A DNA stretch of 64,000 bases. It comes from Acanthosepion esculentum. Lineage: Eukaryota > Mollusca > Cephalopoda > Sepiida > Sepiidae. The position numbers and the translations under genes were made by a program. The notes beneath the pieces were generated by a model. It was not told the DNA's origin. It did no database searches and was given only the letters and a program-made list of their open reading frames with translations. Positions 22,749 to 33,720 of this stretch are shown here, piece by piece. The stretch covers positions 11,253,035-11,317,034 of the forward strand of contig OZ038496.1 in assembly GCA_964036315.1 (NCBI GenBank), read 5' to 3'. How positions within the stretch are numbered: position 1 is the first letter of the stretch; each line of letters starts with the position of its first letter.

Positions 22749-22985
22749 ATATACTAGTGAGCCAACCTAAATGAGCTGATTTATTTTACAGTTCGCCAAT
22801 AGAAGGTTAACCAATCAGAAGACTTAATATATTCAATCCGACGTGTATAAAGGCGGACATATTGTTTCTTCTCCGAATATCCACTGCCGACCTCTGATAT
22901 CGATGACCAGAAGAACTACTGAAGTACGCTCTGCTACTTTCTCCGTATATTCACTGCCAACCTCTGATATGGATGACCTTAAGAA
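22749..22985 (+). repeat. LTR-like repeat with CCAAT and TATA boxes, copy 1
   Basis: Starts ACTAGTGAGCCAACC and includes CCAAT (22811-22815) and GTGTATAAAGGCGG (TATA at 22846-22851) at promoter-like spacing. About 190 bp align with 56220-56406. The segment TATCCACTGCCGACCTCTGA is duplicated just downstream (about 22941-22981). Long terminal repeat or promoter-bearing leader is inferred; termini not resolved. Confidence 0.5.
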
Positions 22986-23169
22986 TTAATGAACAGCTGC
23001 TACTAGATATTGGTGTTGTTTCATTGAACAAATTACTTACTGCGCTGGATTCTACATTCAGACTACGGTGAACATGTATAACACTGGGTACATGGCAGCA
23101 GCCCCCAAAAACTGGGATTGGCGGGTACAAGAGAAGGAGGAGGACAACAACAACACTCAGAAAACAGTC

Positions 23170-23648
23170 TGACTGTCTTAAGTGAAGGAGTTATCAGAGA
23201 AAATACAAAGAATCTGCGGTCCACATAACAACAGGACAACCTTGAAAAGCCTGGCGACACTTCGCATATATCTCTCCCGAATAAGACCCCCATAGAGGAG
23301 AACATCAATAAAGACTGTATGTACGCTATCCCGTGCAGCTGCGGAAAGAAATATAAAGGAGAGACAGGCCGCCCGCTTAAGGTGAGGATTCAAGAACACC
23401 AGAAAGTTGTAACACGAGGGGAAGTGGAAAAATCAGGCGTGGCTGACCACATATGGAGAGAGAAGGGAGATCACCACCCTCTGTGGGATCAGGTTGATAT
23501 CATAGACAAGGAACATCATTGGAAAATTCGTAAGCTTAAGGAATCGGCACATATGCTAGGCCACAAAAATCTCCTGAGCCGACCAAGCATAGAAATGAAT
23601 ACAATATGGGAACCAGTAATAAGGAGTGCCGGAGAAAAGCGATAATAA
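23170..23648 (+). pseudogene. PLE-a GIY-YIG endonuclease domain, C-terminal
   Basis: The endonuclease half of a Penelope-like retroelement, which nicks target DNA to prime reverse transcription. An upstream piece (KELSEKIQRICGPHNNRTTL, about 23180) is in another frame; one frameshift near 23285 joins it to the 108-codon frame 23319-23645. Landmarks: CMYAIPCSCGKKYKGETGRP with the CxC insert typical of PLE endonucleases, KVRIQEH, ADHIWREKGDHHPLW, HHWKIRKLKESAHMLGHKN and NTIWEPVIRS before the stop. The reverse transcriptase is absent, so this is a 5'-truncated, frameshifted copy. The 3' region continues to 24090. Confidence 0.85.
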
Positions 23649-24090
23649 TAACAAAGTTGCAATATGAGCTCTGGTAAATACATGAAATGATAACAGCAAA
23701 AATTGCAATATGATCACTGGTAAAAATGGTTGCTTATAATACCCAGAAATTCATGCATAGATGTCATCAAGAAAACATGGCACAGTGGATAAAGGCGTTG
23801 GTTAGATCCAGTGACATTCCCCAAAGAGTGTGAGTTCAATACCCGGTTAAGGCAGTGGAGAACCTTTAGAGGCACAGTGGATAAAGAGAGAAAAATTAAC
23901 TGACATCCCTTAAACATGGCACGTGGAAATAGAACAGTCCATTCCCAGTGAGCGAGATAAAGTGTTCAGTTCGACATTACAACCACCTGAAGAAGGCCGG
24001 AGCGTACAACGGCCGAAAGGTTGTAATAAATATGGCGACAAAGATGAGGACAGCAGTCTAAATAATGTAAATAAGGTACACACGCCTGTC
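23649..24090 (+). mobile_element. PLE-a 3' region: tRNA-like segment plus hammerhead-like core
   Basis: TGGCACAGTGG (23778-23788) matches the tRNA A box and GAGTTCAATACCC (23832-23844) the B box. A block shared with all PLE islands follows, then the hammerhead-like core at 23987-24022 and the first part of the 108-bp unit. It gives the link between the anonymous repeat islands elsewhere and a PLE coding sequence. Confidence 0.8.
23987..24022 (+). ncRNA. Hammerhead-like core in PLE-a 3' region
   Basis: CTGAAGA fits the core CUGANGA. After one extra A, GGCCG (23995-23999) pairs with CGGCC (24010-24014), followed by GAAA. The extra unpaired base before stem II and only weak stem I pairing depart from the canonical fold. 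PLE-associated small hammerheads are known; activity here is uncertain. Confidence 0.45.
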
Positions 24091-25245
24091 CTAGAAACTC
24101 GAACTCTCTGGGCTAAATGTTTTATTTTCCTCCAGCAGGAAGAGATCTCAGAAATGTGAACGCAAAAAAAGGTAAAGACAAGGAAATTTATTTTTAAATA
24201 GCTACTTATTTTTTTGCCTTACCTATTCTGATTCTTCTGACATGTATCCAACGAAGAATCAGCAATGTCTGAAGTCTTGAACTGACATCTCTGCTTTAGT
24301 CACTTATGTAACTTTCATAAATTTATGGCGCATCGGCTACATTTCTGTATAGCACAGAATAAATAATGCTACATGAATTTCACCACAGTATTCAATTGGC
24401 ATATAGTTTATCATTTCACTGTTGGAATTGATATATATATATATATTCTTACACTTTATTCGAATAGTTTTTAATACCTCGCTTGCGGTGCTCTCTACTG
24501 CCTTCTTGTTTTCTTGTCAACTTCGATCTTTAAAAATTTAAATGCGATGCCAATCGCTATTTTCTGTATTTACCAACCACCCTCTCTCTTTCTGTCAGAG
24601 ACACACAGAAACACACGCACACAATAACCCGTGCATCTTAATGGCTTTATTCAGGGTCAAATGATTAAGCAAATAAAATAAATAAATATTTAAATTATGA
24701 AAAAATAAAGAAAACAACGATATCAAATAAACGCCATGTTCATAAATTTAGCATTTTCTAACAGTGTGATGTTCCCTTCAAACATTCCGTGCATAATGTA
24801 CGCGTGTATTTAAAGCACGAAGTTTTCCGAATGTTTGGCCTTTCCTCTTCGAAAAGACAGATAGAAAACGTTTTTTGAGGCTTTCATCCTGATTGATTTG
24901 CAGGCTAATACTGCCGGAAATGACGTTACTTCATTAATTCCATAGAAGTCAATTAGTCATTTAGAATGAATGATGCCTGTAATGTTGGTAAATATATAAT
25001 TGTTTCTAAATACTTTGGTAAACACTGAAATCATCAATTGCAGATATCCAAATATTTCAAATGAAATACTAATTGATGGTACTCGCTATTTAAGTGTTAA
25101 AATCAGCCCCATAACCTAAGAAAATCCAATAAACACAACATAGTTGTGAATAGTACTAGAAATTATCAGGATATCCACACGCAAATGCGGTAGCTTTACA
25201 CAGACCCCGTTCTAGATAGCTTAGATCACACCTTTCAGGTGAAAG
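24091..25245. other. No recognised feature
   Basis: AT-rich, a short (TA) run at 24431-24447, no credible coding signal. Confidence 0.45.
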
Positions 25246-25590
25246 AAGGAACTACGTCATCAAGTAGTTGAAAAAATCTGTTATGTGCCATGCGTGTATA
25301 ACGCATGGCACATAACTGATTTTTTCAACGCTTAGGCGATTATATAACTTTCGATTCATGACTGACGGAGCAGTTTTTTTTATCCAGTAGTAGGTTGCTA
25401 TTTCTTTCTGCCGTAGACCAGTTGCCATTCAAGTCTATAGAACCCGTTCTGTCCTGCAATTTACACATAGCTAGGAGGAGAAGAAAATAATTCATACCTT
25501 TCCCAAGGGTATTACCAAGTAAGTGAATGTAATGCATTCAACTGGAATTCGAATCCATTACATTCACTTGCGCGGTTGTAGTGGATCTAA
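25246..25590 (-). repeat. Dispersed SINE-like repeat (family S4), copy 1
   Basis: Minus-strand blocks GGATTCGAATTCCAGTTGAA, CATTCACTTAC, AATACCCTTGGGAAAGGTAT, GGCAACTGGTCTACGGCAGA and CAGTCATGAATCGAAAG occur in the same order at 32470-32870. GAATTC-centred sequence is the B-box region. A small hairpin, AAGTGAATGTAATG with CATTACATTCACTT (25521-25569), is specific to this copy. Confidence 0.6.
25267..25329. repeat. 63-bp near-perfect palindrome
   Basis: 29-base arms (25267-25295 and 25301-25329) pair with a single T/T mismatch around a loop of about 5 nt. The inner 16 bases, GTTATGTGCCATGCGT and ACGCATGGCACATAAC, are perfect. Confidence 0.9.
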
Positions 25591-26440
25591 GAAGGATGCG
25601 TGAATATTTAAGATTTTGTTGCAAATAAAATATGCAATATCCACAAAAATAAATTATAAGAAATGGCCAAATCGTAACGATATTCAAACATGACAAAAAT
25701 ATATGTTTGAAACAACAGATTAAATTTTATATACACAATTTACAATGTCTTTGTTTCTATTGATGTGTGCAAAGGTATATTTTAGAGAAAAAATTCTTTG
25801 CTGTTTCGGAAATGTTCAATGTCTAAAAAGTTGTCTGCCTTTGATTGAAACGTTGAATTTAACTTAGGCAAAAGGTTTTTCTATGAAAGATATTAAGTGG
25901 AAAAGTTTGTTGTATGAATTTGTCCAATTTCTCATGAAGAAAGTTTGTTTGTTTGGCGGCAATTTTGACACATAATTCCCGTGTGTATCTTTGCGTGTGT
26001 GAATGTCAAATGCGACGAAAATTCATTCGCCATTTCTATTCATAGTTTTTTAAAAACAAAATCGGCTCAAGCGGCTTGGTACCTTGTTGCGAATTTTTCT
26101 GAGAAATTCGTGGGCGAATGTTGTATTTTTTATTCTTTAGCCAATAGTATTTCTTGAAGCATTTAAATTAGGGATGAATTTGAGAATTTTTTTTATTTTT
26201 ATGTCAGTTGAGTCTATTTTTGTACAAATTTTGATTGTTTTGTTATGGAAATTACTCGAAGCTTATTTTTATTGAACAACCAATGAAATTCAAGAAAATG
26301 TTTAAAGATTCAAATGAGGTTTACTAAAAGTTGATCAAACACACTTAAAAGGTATCATGAGTTAATGTAAGTCTTAAATTCGAAGTTCTATCCTTTAGAT
26401 AATGATGTGCGTATTGTTGTTTGAATGAATTATCATCTTG
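25591..26440. other. No recognised feature
   Basis: AT-rich sequence directly upstream of the candidate exon at 26449; could be intron. Confidence 0.4.
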
Positions 26441-26448
26441 CACTGCAG

Positions 26449-26651
26449 ATAGAATCGCTCCTGGATCAAGAAATAATGAAATAGAGAAGAAGAGACTGTA
26501 TTATTACGATCTTTCTTTCCAGAGAGATGATTATCTTCCCCTCAATCGTTATTTAGAATGGGAAAATCCTAACAATTATATAGCTTCCATGACTGTACTT
26601 GTTCTTATTGTAATTATATTGACATTTCTGCATCAAAGAAAAAACAATTAA
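26449..26651 (+). CDS. Candidate terminal exon with tail-anchor-like helix
   Basis: Not recognised. Acceptor-like TTGCACTGCAG ends at 26448. The frame continues to a TAA at 26649-26651 and encodes RIAPGSRNNEIEKKR, a charged and aromatic stretch YYYDLSFQRDDYLPL, then a hydrophobic helix ASMTVLVLIVIILTFL with a basic HQRKNN tail. This is how a single-pass, C-terminally anchored membrane protein ends. A polyadenylation signal AATAAA follows at 26766-26771. Composition is balanced, unlike the repeat-derived frames around it. A chance frame remains possible; no upstream exon was found. Confidence 0.35.
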
Positions 26652-26765
26652 TTTGTTTTGCATATTGAATATTTCATTGTGAACTCGTCTATCTTAGGAT
26701 TCTGAATCGATAGCATTCGTTAACACGTGCGTGAAACCCCGTTACAAAATTGTAGATAAATGGAA

Positions 26766-26771
26766 AATAAA
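26766..26771 (+). promoter_or_regulatory. Possible polyadenylation signal
   Basis: AATAAA 115 bp after the stop of the candidate terminal exon. The hexamer is frequent by chance in AT-rich DNA. Confidence 0.25.
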
Positions 26772-26778
26772 CTAACTC

Positions 26779-26780
<2 letters not shown>

Positions 26781-26840
<60 letters not shown>
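26781..26840. repeat. (TA)n microsatellite
   Basis: 60 bp, pure. Confidence 0.95.
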
Positions 26841-27097
26841 AAGTGTAGAAGAAAAAATAGTAGGATTAGAGAGTTCAAAACATTAATTTAAGAATAGTGC
26901 CCAATACATAAAGTAGAGCCGTAAATATGTATTTATCTTATGCAGTGTTACATTAGAACATGCCCATATACACTACAAAATTGTACATTTTTGTTTCAAC
27001 GCCAAAAAAAAACGGAAAACATTTTTTAGACGTCTCATCAGGTGACCGTAATCCCCACCTGATGAGACGTCTAAAAAGGTTTTCCCTTTTTTTTACG

Positions 27098-27746
<649 letters not shown>

Positions 27747-27809
27747 AATTAATCTGGATTATTTACTATATATATGAATGTATACGTCTTATTTCTTTTC
27801 CTTTATCTC

Positions 27810-28010
27810 ACACTTCTTGCAGGGTTCGATTCAACTGTTCTTCCAGCTATGGTTTAGTTAGCAAAACTTCTATCAGTATGTCATCATTATCGCTTCTTAC
27901 AATTCTAACAATCAAAAATATATTCTGGTTTTCAAATATCTTTAAATAACCTGCAAAATCCTTCTAAGCCGTAAAAAACAAATCAATAAACCAATATACG
28001 CCTGCCGCAT
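27810..28010 (+). repeat. 3' body of 5S/tRNA SINE
   Basis: CCAGCTATGGTTTAGTTAGC, ATATTCTGGTTTTCAAATA and AAACAAATCAATAAACC match the body and tail of the copy at 35858-36240. A B-box-like GGTTCGATTCAAC is at 27822. Confidence 0.6.
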
Positions 28011-28070
28011 TTGTTAGAATCGAAATATATAAATATATAATGTAACACTGCATAAGATAAATATTTAAAT

Positions 28071-28071
<1 letters not shown>

Positions 28072-28142
<71 letters not shown>
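28072..28142. repeat. (TA)n microsatellite
   Basis: Bounded by ATTTAAATA on both sides. Confidence 0.95.
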
Positions 28143-28145
<3 letters not shown>

Positions 28146-28664
28146 AATATGTTTGCAAAAGGACAAAAGCGTATTAAGGCATAAAAAAACATTTTTTTTA
28201 TTATAGGCCATGATAGATTTAAAATAAAAACACCAGTCGATTGGTTTCGTCCCCTCTCATCAGAACTGTTAACAGGGAATAGAAATTACAAAGAACAAAA
28301 TGGCTGTAATGGATGACATGAATAAATGGGCAGTGAAGTGAGAAAATATATATATATAATAAAAGTAATACCAACAAAAATGCTAGAGACACAGCACAGC
28401 AAGCCCAAGCAAACAGTCTCTTTGTTTACAAAGAGCCGGTCGCCTGGACCTGATGTACAGCGTCTCCAACACCTTAAGATGGAATACTGAGTGTGCCCTG
28501 GCCAAAACAGAAAACCAGGTCACATTGAAATCTAAAATACAAGTAGGATTCTTTATAAAATGAACCGCTATCGAGGACTAAATTAAGATAAAATAATAAA
28601 TAAATAATAAAATAAATGAATATAAATATAAGATTTATATTATTATAAATAATAAGAAAGTACA
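28143..28664. other. No recognised feature
   Basis: Nothing coding or repetitive that I can name. Confidence 0.4.
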
Positions 28665-28760
28665 GATAACTCTTTAAAAAATCAGGGATTAATTTGTCAG
28701 TGTATTTATATTATGGAGATGATCTCCCTTCTAAAATCCCTGATTTTTTAAAGAGTTATC
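28665..28760. repeat. Inverted repeat with perfect 26-bp arms
   Basis: GATAACTCTTTAAAAAATCA (start of left arm, 28665-28690) is perfectly complementary to 28735-28760. The loop is 44 bp. A diverged copy of the left half with its loop recurs at about 28918-28990 (AAGTACAGGTAACTCTG). Confidence 0.9.
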
Positions 28761-29120
28761 AGTATTTTGTTTTTATTTATGAATGCCAAATTTGAAACTC
28801 TGTTTACATCATTGATAACTGTGTTCTACTGATGTTGTTCTTATCTGAATTCGTTTCTGTAGACAGCTATCAATGACATTATCTCACTTTAGATCTTGAC
28901 ATTTGTAAATAATAATAAAGTACAGGTAACTCTGTACCATATAAAGGGTCGAGTTTACACTGTATTTATAATATGCTTAGATTCCCTCATCTAAGATGAA
29001 AAAAATAAGTAAATAAATCGACAATTTTCGATTCTGAAAAATATCATACGTAGGGAAAGGACTAGTGGATGTTAATCTATAAAATATTATTAAAAATAAA
29101 TTATCCTTTATCTCTTTTAG

Positions 29121-29228
29121 AGCGGACCTGTTAACCTTAGCTGTGCTGAATGTGGACTTCCATTTCCCGATAAAGGGAGAAATATCTATATAACATCAGC
29201 TTTTGCTCAGTCCGAAGTCGAAGCCATT
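29121..29228 (+). CDS. Candidate internal exon, 36 codons
   Basis: Not recognised. A good acceptor (CTTTATCTCTTTTAG, ending 29120) and donor (GTAAAT at 29229) bracket 108 nt open in one frame: SGPVNLSCAECGLPFPDKG, then IYITSAFAQSEVEAI. The CAEC pair could be half of a zinc site. Both boundaries are phase 0, which would allow joining to the candidate exon at 30769. Short length keeps confidence low. Confidence 0.4.
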
Positions 29229-29239
29229 GTAAATATATA

Positions 29240-29485
29240 TTGTGGTATAGTTTTTGAGTTGTTTTTTATTCCCCCACCATCCACAGACAAATTGTACGTA
29301 TGTGGGAAAGTAGGATATCGTAGAGACTTGAGGAATTATGGTGATTGTAGTAAGAATGAGTTGTTTTTGTGTAAGGAATATTGTGTTATGTTTGGATCAG
29401 TGATTTTGGCCAGCTAAGTTGAATTATAAGACAAATGAAGACCACCCTTCTCCTATCCGCCTTTTAGGACTTGTGCCACATTTCT

Positions 29486-29490
<5 letters not shown>
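29240..29490 (+). repeat. Dispersed repeat (family V), copy 1
   Basis: Blocks GAGGAATTATGGTGATTGTA, GTAAGAATGAG, GGAATATTGTGTTATG, GTCAGTGATT-like, AGCTAAGTTGAATTATAAGA and CTTGTGCCACAT are collinear with 40340-40590. The end motif is shared with the GC-rich element. Confidence 0.6.

Positions 29491-29568
<78 letters not shown>
29489..29568. repeat. (TA)n microsatellite
   Basis: 80 bp; starts immediately after CTTGTGCCACATTTCTTG. Confidence 0.95.
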
Positions 29569-29573
<5 letters not shown>

Positions 29574-30235
29574 GAGGATTTGTTAGTATGAATAGAATAT
29601 GTATTCTTTGTAAGAAATCAATTTGTAGATCAGGGTTTAATTGAGGTATTTTTGTAGAGAGGGTTTGTAGAGAGTCTGGTTTATTTGCTTTACTTTGATT
29701 TACGGCATACCAGCCTCAGTGGTTTATTTAATGCCCTGAAGATTTTTATTGCTGCAATATTTTTTCCCAAAATTTATTGCTTTTAATATTTTTTTCCTTC
29801 AAAAAAGTATTGCTGATAATACTTATTTTCTTAAAAAAATGTATTGCAGGTAATAATTTTTCCTCAAAAATTTTATTCCATTATTAAATCCTATTTTTAC
29901 AGTTTCATAGTGTTTTTAAACCAATTTGGGGTTAACTATAGTTCGGTCCATAACAGGTGCTACCGCCCAGGGTCATGGTGGACGTGGATACACTAGCAAT
30001 TAAGAGGTGATTCCACTCTCCTCAAAACCTCCTGATTAGAGGCCTTGCTGTTGGACGTAGTTTGTCGTGTTACCCCGGACGCGGATGTATTTTATCGTCA
30101 TAATCAGGACGCTACTAACTCGGGAAAAGATAATTAGTCTAACAATCAAAAATATGTTTTAGATTTATAATAACTCACAAGGCGTTGAAAGCCACAAAAA
30201 TAATTCAATCCAATAAATAAATCATAAATTTAATA
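29569..30235 (+). repeat. Dispersed repeat (family M), copy 1
   Basis: ATGTATTCTTTGTAAGAAATC, TTTACGGCATACCAGCCTCA, TTTATTTAATGCC, three short TATTGCTGGTAAT-like units, TTTGGGGTTAACTAT, ACAGGTGCTACCGCC and CCACTCTCCTCAAAACCTCC occur in the same order at 36385-36770 and 61795-62700. 5S/tRNA SINE body sequence follows in this copy (CTAACAATCAAAAATATG to 30235). Confidence 0.65.
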
Positions 30236-30768
30236 ATTCATATGTAAAATTCATGCATAATTAATCAACATTTGATGTGAGAATGTCTGTGTATCGGCAA
30301 AAAACAAAAGTATTTAGATGATAACAAAAAGTAATAGTTCGTTGGTGAGGCTTTTCCACGGGACGACTCACATAAAGAAATGAAATTACAAAAGAAAAAA
30401 TGCAAATAAACTGGAAAACATAGATTTACAAGAAAATATATAAAAATAAATACGTATATAGTTCTTCTCTTTATATTTTCTACCTTGTCTTCCTCTCCTT
30501 CTCTTCGTCGACAGTTTGGCAACGGGAGAGAAAATATGAAATGAAATCAAGAAGAAAAAACGGTGAACGTTTACTACATACGCGTCTTTGTTTGAAATGA
30601 TGGATGACCTCAACGGCGGAACTACTCGACCGATAGTCTTTGTAACATTGCTTCGTTTCGATATTAAAATTATCCAACGGGGAATGTGCAACTGTCACGC
30701 TTCGCATTAAAAACTTTATCAGACTTTTTAGGCAATATTACTATTAATGATGAAGAGAATATTCTCAG
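30236..30768. other. No recognised feature
   Basis: Three overlapping minus-strand frames (75-101 aa) are unrecognised and low complexity in part. Confidence 0.4.
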
Positions 30769-30908
30769 AGGAACACGGAGAAAATACTTCATCTACTTGA
30801 TGTTGCTATAAAGGAAGGCCTGAGATTTGAAGAGACCACAACATATCTAGAGATTTTTAACAGGGTGTCTCAGAGACTACGCAACAGAGAGTTGACAATT
30901 GCATTGAC
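30769..30908 (+). CDS. Candidate internal exon, 140 nt
   Basis: Not recognised. After ATATTCTCAG, one frame reads RNTEKILHLLDVAIKEGLRF, then EETTTYLEIFNRVSQRLRNR and ELTIALT before the donor-like GTAAGC (30909). Amphipathic and predicted helical by eye. The acceptor pyrimidine tract is weak. Phase 0 at the start matches the end of the candidate exon at 29121-29228. Confidence 0.3.
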
Positions 30909-31372
30909 GTAAGCATAATTATAGCAATCCAGAAATCTTTTGCCGAAGAATACAGCATATCTAGAAATAATGCTCTCAAGAACACTACATTGTAAACCTC
31001 AGCTCAAGAATCAATCGTTATCTATTCGTCTTAACCTCGTAATCTTCACTCCTTACCCCGTCTTTTCTAAGCAAATCACACATCTCATTCAACATAGTAA
31101 TTCTAATAGTAACCTTTTAATTTGAGTAGTTCTCAAGCCTTGTACTAAATGAACGTATATATGAGAAATGATTCCAGCTTGGACTCAAAAGAAGGCTACC
31201 AGATACTTATTCACTTATTCATTGAATCCCTTCAAGATATTGGCATTAATAACTCACCACAATTTCCTCTGTCTTGTTGCATTATTTCATTGTTTAATAC
31301 GTTAATTTTCTTTTCACTGAGTCTATGTCTGCAGTAACCGGACCTGGGTTTTATCTCACAATTCTTATGCCA
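30909..31372. other. No recognised feature
   Basis: No motif or repeat kinship seen. Confidence 0.4.
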
Positions 31373-31752
31373 ACAAATTCGCGAGCAAACGATTGCTATG
31401 CCAGCAAATTAGCGTACAAACAATTTTAACAAATTCTCTTACAAAAATATCAGCAAATTCGCGAACAAACAATTTTAACAAATTCGCGAACAAAAAAATA
31501 TCAGCGATTTCGCGAACAAACTATCTTAACAAATTCTCTAGCAAAAAAATATCTGCAAATTCGCGATCAAACAAATTTAACAAATTCTCTTACAAAAAAT
31601 ATCAGCAAATTAACGAACAAACAATTTTACCAAAAATTCTCTTACAAAAAATATCAGCAAATTTGCGAAAAAAACAAAACAATTTTAACAAATTCTCTTA
31701 GAAAAAATATCAGCAAATTCGCGAACAAAGAATTAATATTTCAACAAATTTG
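31373..31752 (+). repeat. 51-bp minisatellite
   Basis: About seven diverged units of AACAATTTTAACAAATTCTC, TTACAAAAAATATCAGCAAA and TTCGCGAACAA. The 102-aa frame across it (repeating SRTNNFNKFSYKKISAN) is a by-product. Confidence 0.9.
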
Positions 31753-32029
31753 CGAAAATAAACAGATTTCATCTACTAGGCTATTCTCTGTGGGACATTC
31801 CTGAGTGTAGAACTTGGATCCATAAAAATCTACTTCTCAGATTGTTACTGTTTGTTAAGCTTGTCAACATCCACGGAAATTTCTTTTTTCTTATTGATGC
31901 TGGTGTAAATGATGAGGCGGATTTACAAAAGAAACTTAGACGACATATTTCGTGACAGTGGAAAGTAACCAACAAAAATAATGAATAAAGATTTAGTTAA
32001 CAAAATTCTAAAGGATAACCGAATGGATT
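31753..32029. other. No recognised feature
   Basis: No assignment. Confidence 0.4.
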
Positions 32030-32125
32030 AGCACCTGATGAAGGCAGGAAAATGGCAGAATCGTTGTGCGATTAAAAAAATAAAAACAATATGGGGCTAT
32101 TAGTCCGAATGTAAATAATGGTAAC
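32030..32125 (+). repeat. PLE-a-like fragment with degenerate hammerhead-like core
   Basis: CACCTGATGAAGGCAGGAAA, TGGCAGAATCGTTGTGCGA, ATATGGGGCTATTAGTCCG and AATGTAAATAATG match the PLE unit order, with GAAAC decayed to GAATC. Confidence 0.55.
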
Positions 32126-32469
32126 ATTTTATCCCTGTAATTCTTATTGTTATCATTCTACAGACGGGAAAATATTCTACAAATACGACATGTGACATCT
32201 CAAAGAACTTGACTATACTAAAAATGTGAAGAAAAATATAAATATTTTGTAAAATGAAATTTATACGAGAGAGTGTATCATTGACTGCCGTTTTTATAAT
32301 CCCATCAGAAATTGGCGATCATGTGTCTCCACAGTTTCCGTTTCCGTTTCGTACATTAGAACTCCCTTACATTCTTGGGAAAGATAGATGAGTAGTTTCG
32401 CATTGAACTCTCTACAGTTTCAAAGATTGGTTGCTATCCAAGGAGAGATAACCCAGTCTATTCTACTCA
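32126..32469. other. No recognised feature
   Basis: No assignment. Confidence 0.4.
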
Positions 32470-32870
32470 GTCAGTCAGTTGTATGCAATGCGTGGTACAC
32501 ACTTAGCTGATCATGTATCTTTCGATACATAACTGACGAGGAAGATTTTTTTGCCCGGTAGTACATTATCATTTCTTTCTGCGGTAGACCAGTTGCCATC
32601 ACAGGTTATAGAACCAGGTCTCTCCTGCTATTTACATATAGCTGGGGAAGAAGAGGATTCATAGCCTTCTAAAGGGTATTAGCATATAAGTGAATGTAGT
32701 TGATCTGACTGGAATTCGAACTCGGCTCTTTGATTTCTCAATCCGAGCTACTCTACTAGTGAACGCATTAATGATGCCGGGAGAGACGGATTCTTGATTT
32801 CCCTACAGTATTTCCGCAAAAGTGAACGTAACATACTGTCACGGAATTCGAAATCGTCCCGTCACTTTCA
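32470..32870 (-). repeat. SINE-like repeat family S4, copy 2
   Basis: On the minus strand: tRNA-like TCACTAGTAGAGTAGCTCGG, GAGCCGAGTTCGAATTCC (B box), CATTCACTTATATGC, CCAGCTATATGTAAATAGCA, GGCAACTGGTCTACCGCAGA, then a GNRA-capped hairpin ATGTATC GAAA GATACAT. The minisatellite at 32872 begins at its tRNA side. Confidence 0.65.
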
Positions 32871-32871
32871 C

Positions 32872-33382
32872 TTTCTGCACCTATATCCCTTCGCTAGCTT
32901 ATAAGGCTAGTGAACCATTTTCTGCGCCTATATCCTTTCGCTAGCTTATAAGGCTAGTGAACCATTTTCTGCGCCTATATCCTTTCGCTAGCTTATAAGG
33001 CTAGTGAACCATTTTCTGCGCCTATATCCTTTCGCTAGCTTATAAGGCTAGTGAACCATTTTCTGCGCCTATATCCTTTCGCTAGCTTATAAGGCTAGTG
33101 AACCATTTTGTCCGCCTATTTCGCTAGCTTATAAGGATAGTGAACCATTTTCTGCGCCTATATCCTTTCGCTAGCTTATAAGGCTAGTGAACCATTTTCT
33201 GCGCCTATATACCTTCGCTAGCTTATAAGGCTAGTGAACCATTTTGTCCGCCTATTTCGCTATCTTATAAGGATAGTGAACCATTTTCTGCGCCTATATC
33301 CTTTCGCTAGCTTATAAGGATAGTGAACCATTTTCTGCGCCTATATCCTTTCGCTAGCTTATAAGGCTAGTGAACCATTTTC
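32872..33382. repeat. 47-bp palindromic minisatellite, about 11 units
   Basis: Unit: TTCGCTAGCTTATAAGGCTA, GTGAACCATTTTCTGCGCC, TATATCC. TTCGCTAGC and GGCTAGTGAA pair around TTATAA in every unit. Two units carry a matching variant (GTCCGCCTATTTCGCTA), showing higher-order duplication. Confidence 0.95.
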
Positions 33383-33645
33383 CCGCACTCTTATTCTTAT
33401 GTTTATTTCATATGTTCTGTATTTACAAAGATAAAGAATATTATATTCGACATCAAATAATCGAACTAGGGTGAATTTATAAGCGTCAACATTAAACTGT
33501 TTACCTTGTAACTATGAAAGGTACAGAAAGAAGTCCATATATATCAATTCATTATAAACATTGAAACCCAAATCGCATCTTTATCGACCTACAATGACTG
33601 CTGTTGAGGTATAAACGTTTTTAACACTTAGTTTAAGTCTCTATG

Positions 33646-33648
<3 letters not shown>
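33383..33648. other. No recognised feature
   Basis: No assignment. Confidence 0.4.

Positions 33649-33716
<68 letters not shown>
33649..33716. repeat. (TA)n(GT)n microsatellite
   Basis: Directly precedes LTR-like family R copy 3. Confidence 0.95.

Positions 33717-33717
<1 letters not shown>

Positions 33718-33720
<3 letters not shown>

Noticed and set aside
23778..23844. Functional tRNA gene
   Set aside because: A and B boxes are good but the acceptor and anticodon stems do not pair by eye; part of a PLE 3' region.
32872..33382. Possible CRISPR-like array with palindromic repeats
   Set aside because: The between-palindrome sequence is also repeated, so it is a minisatellite.
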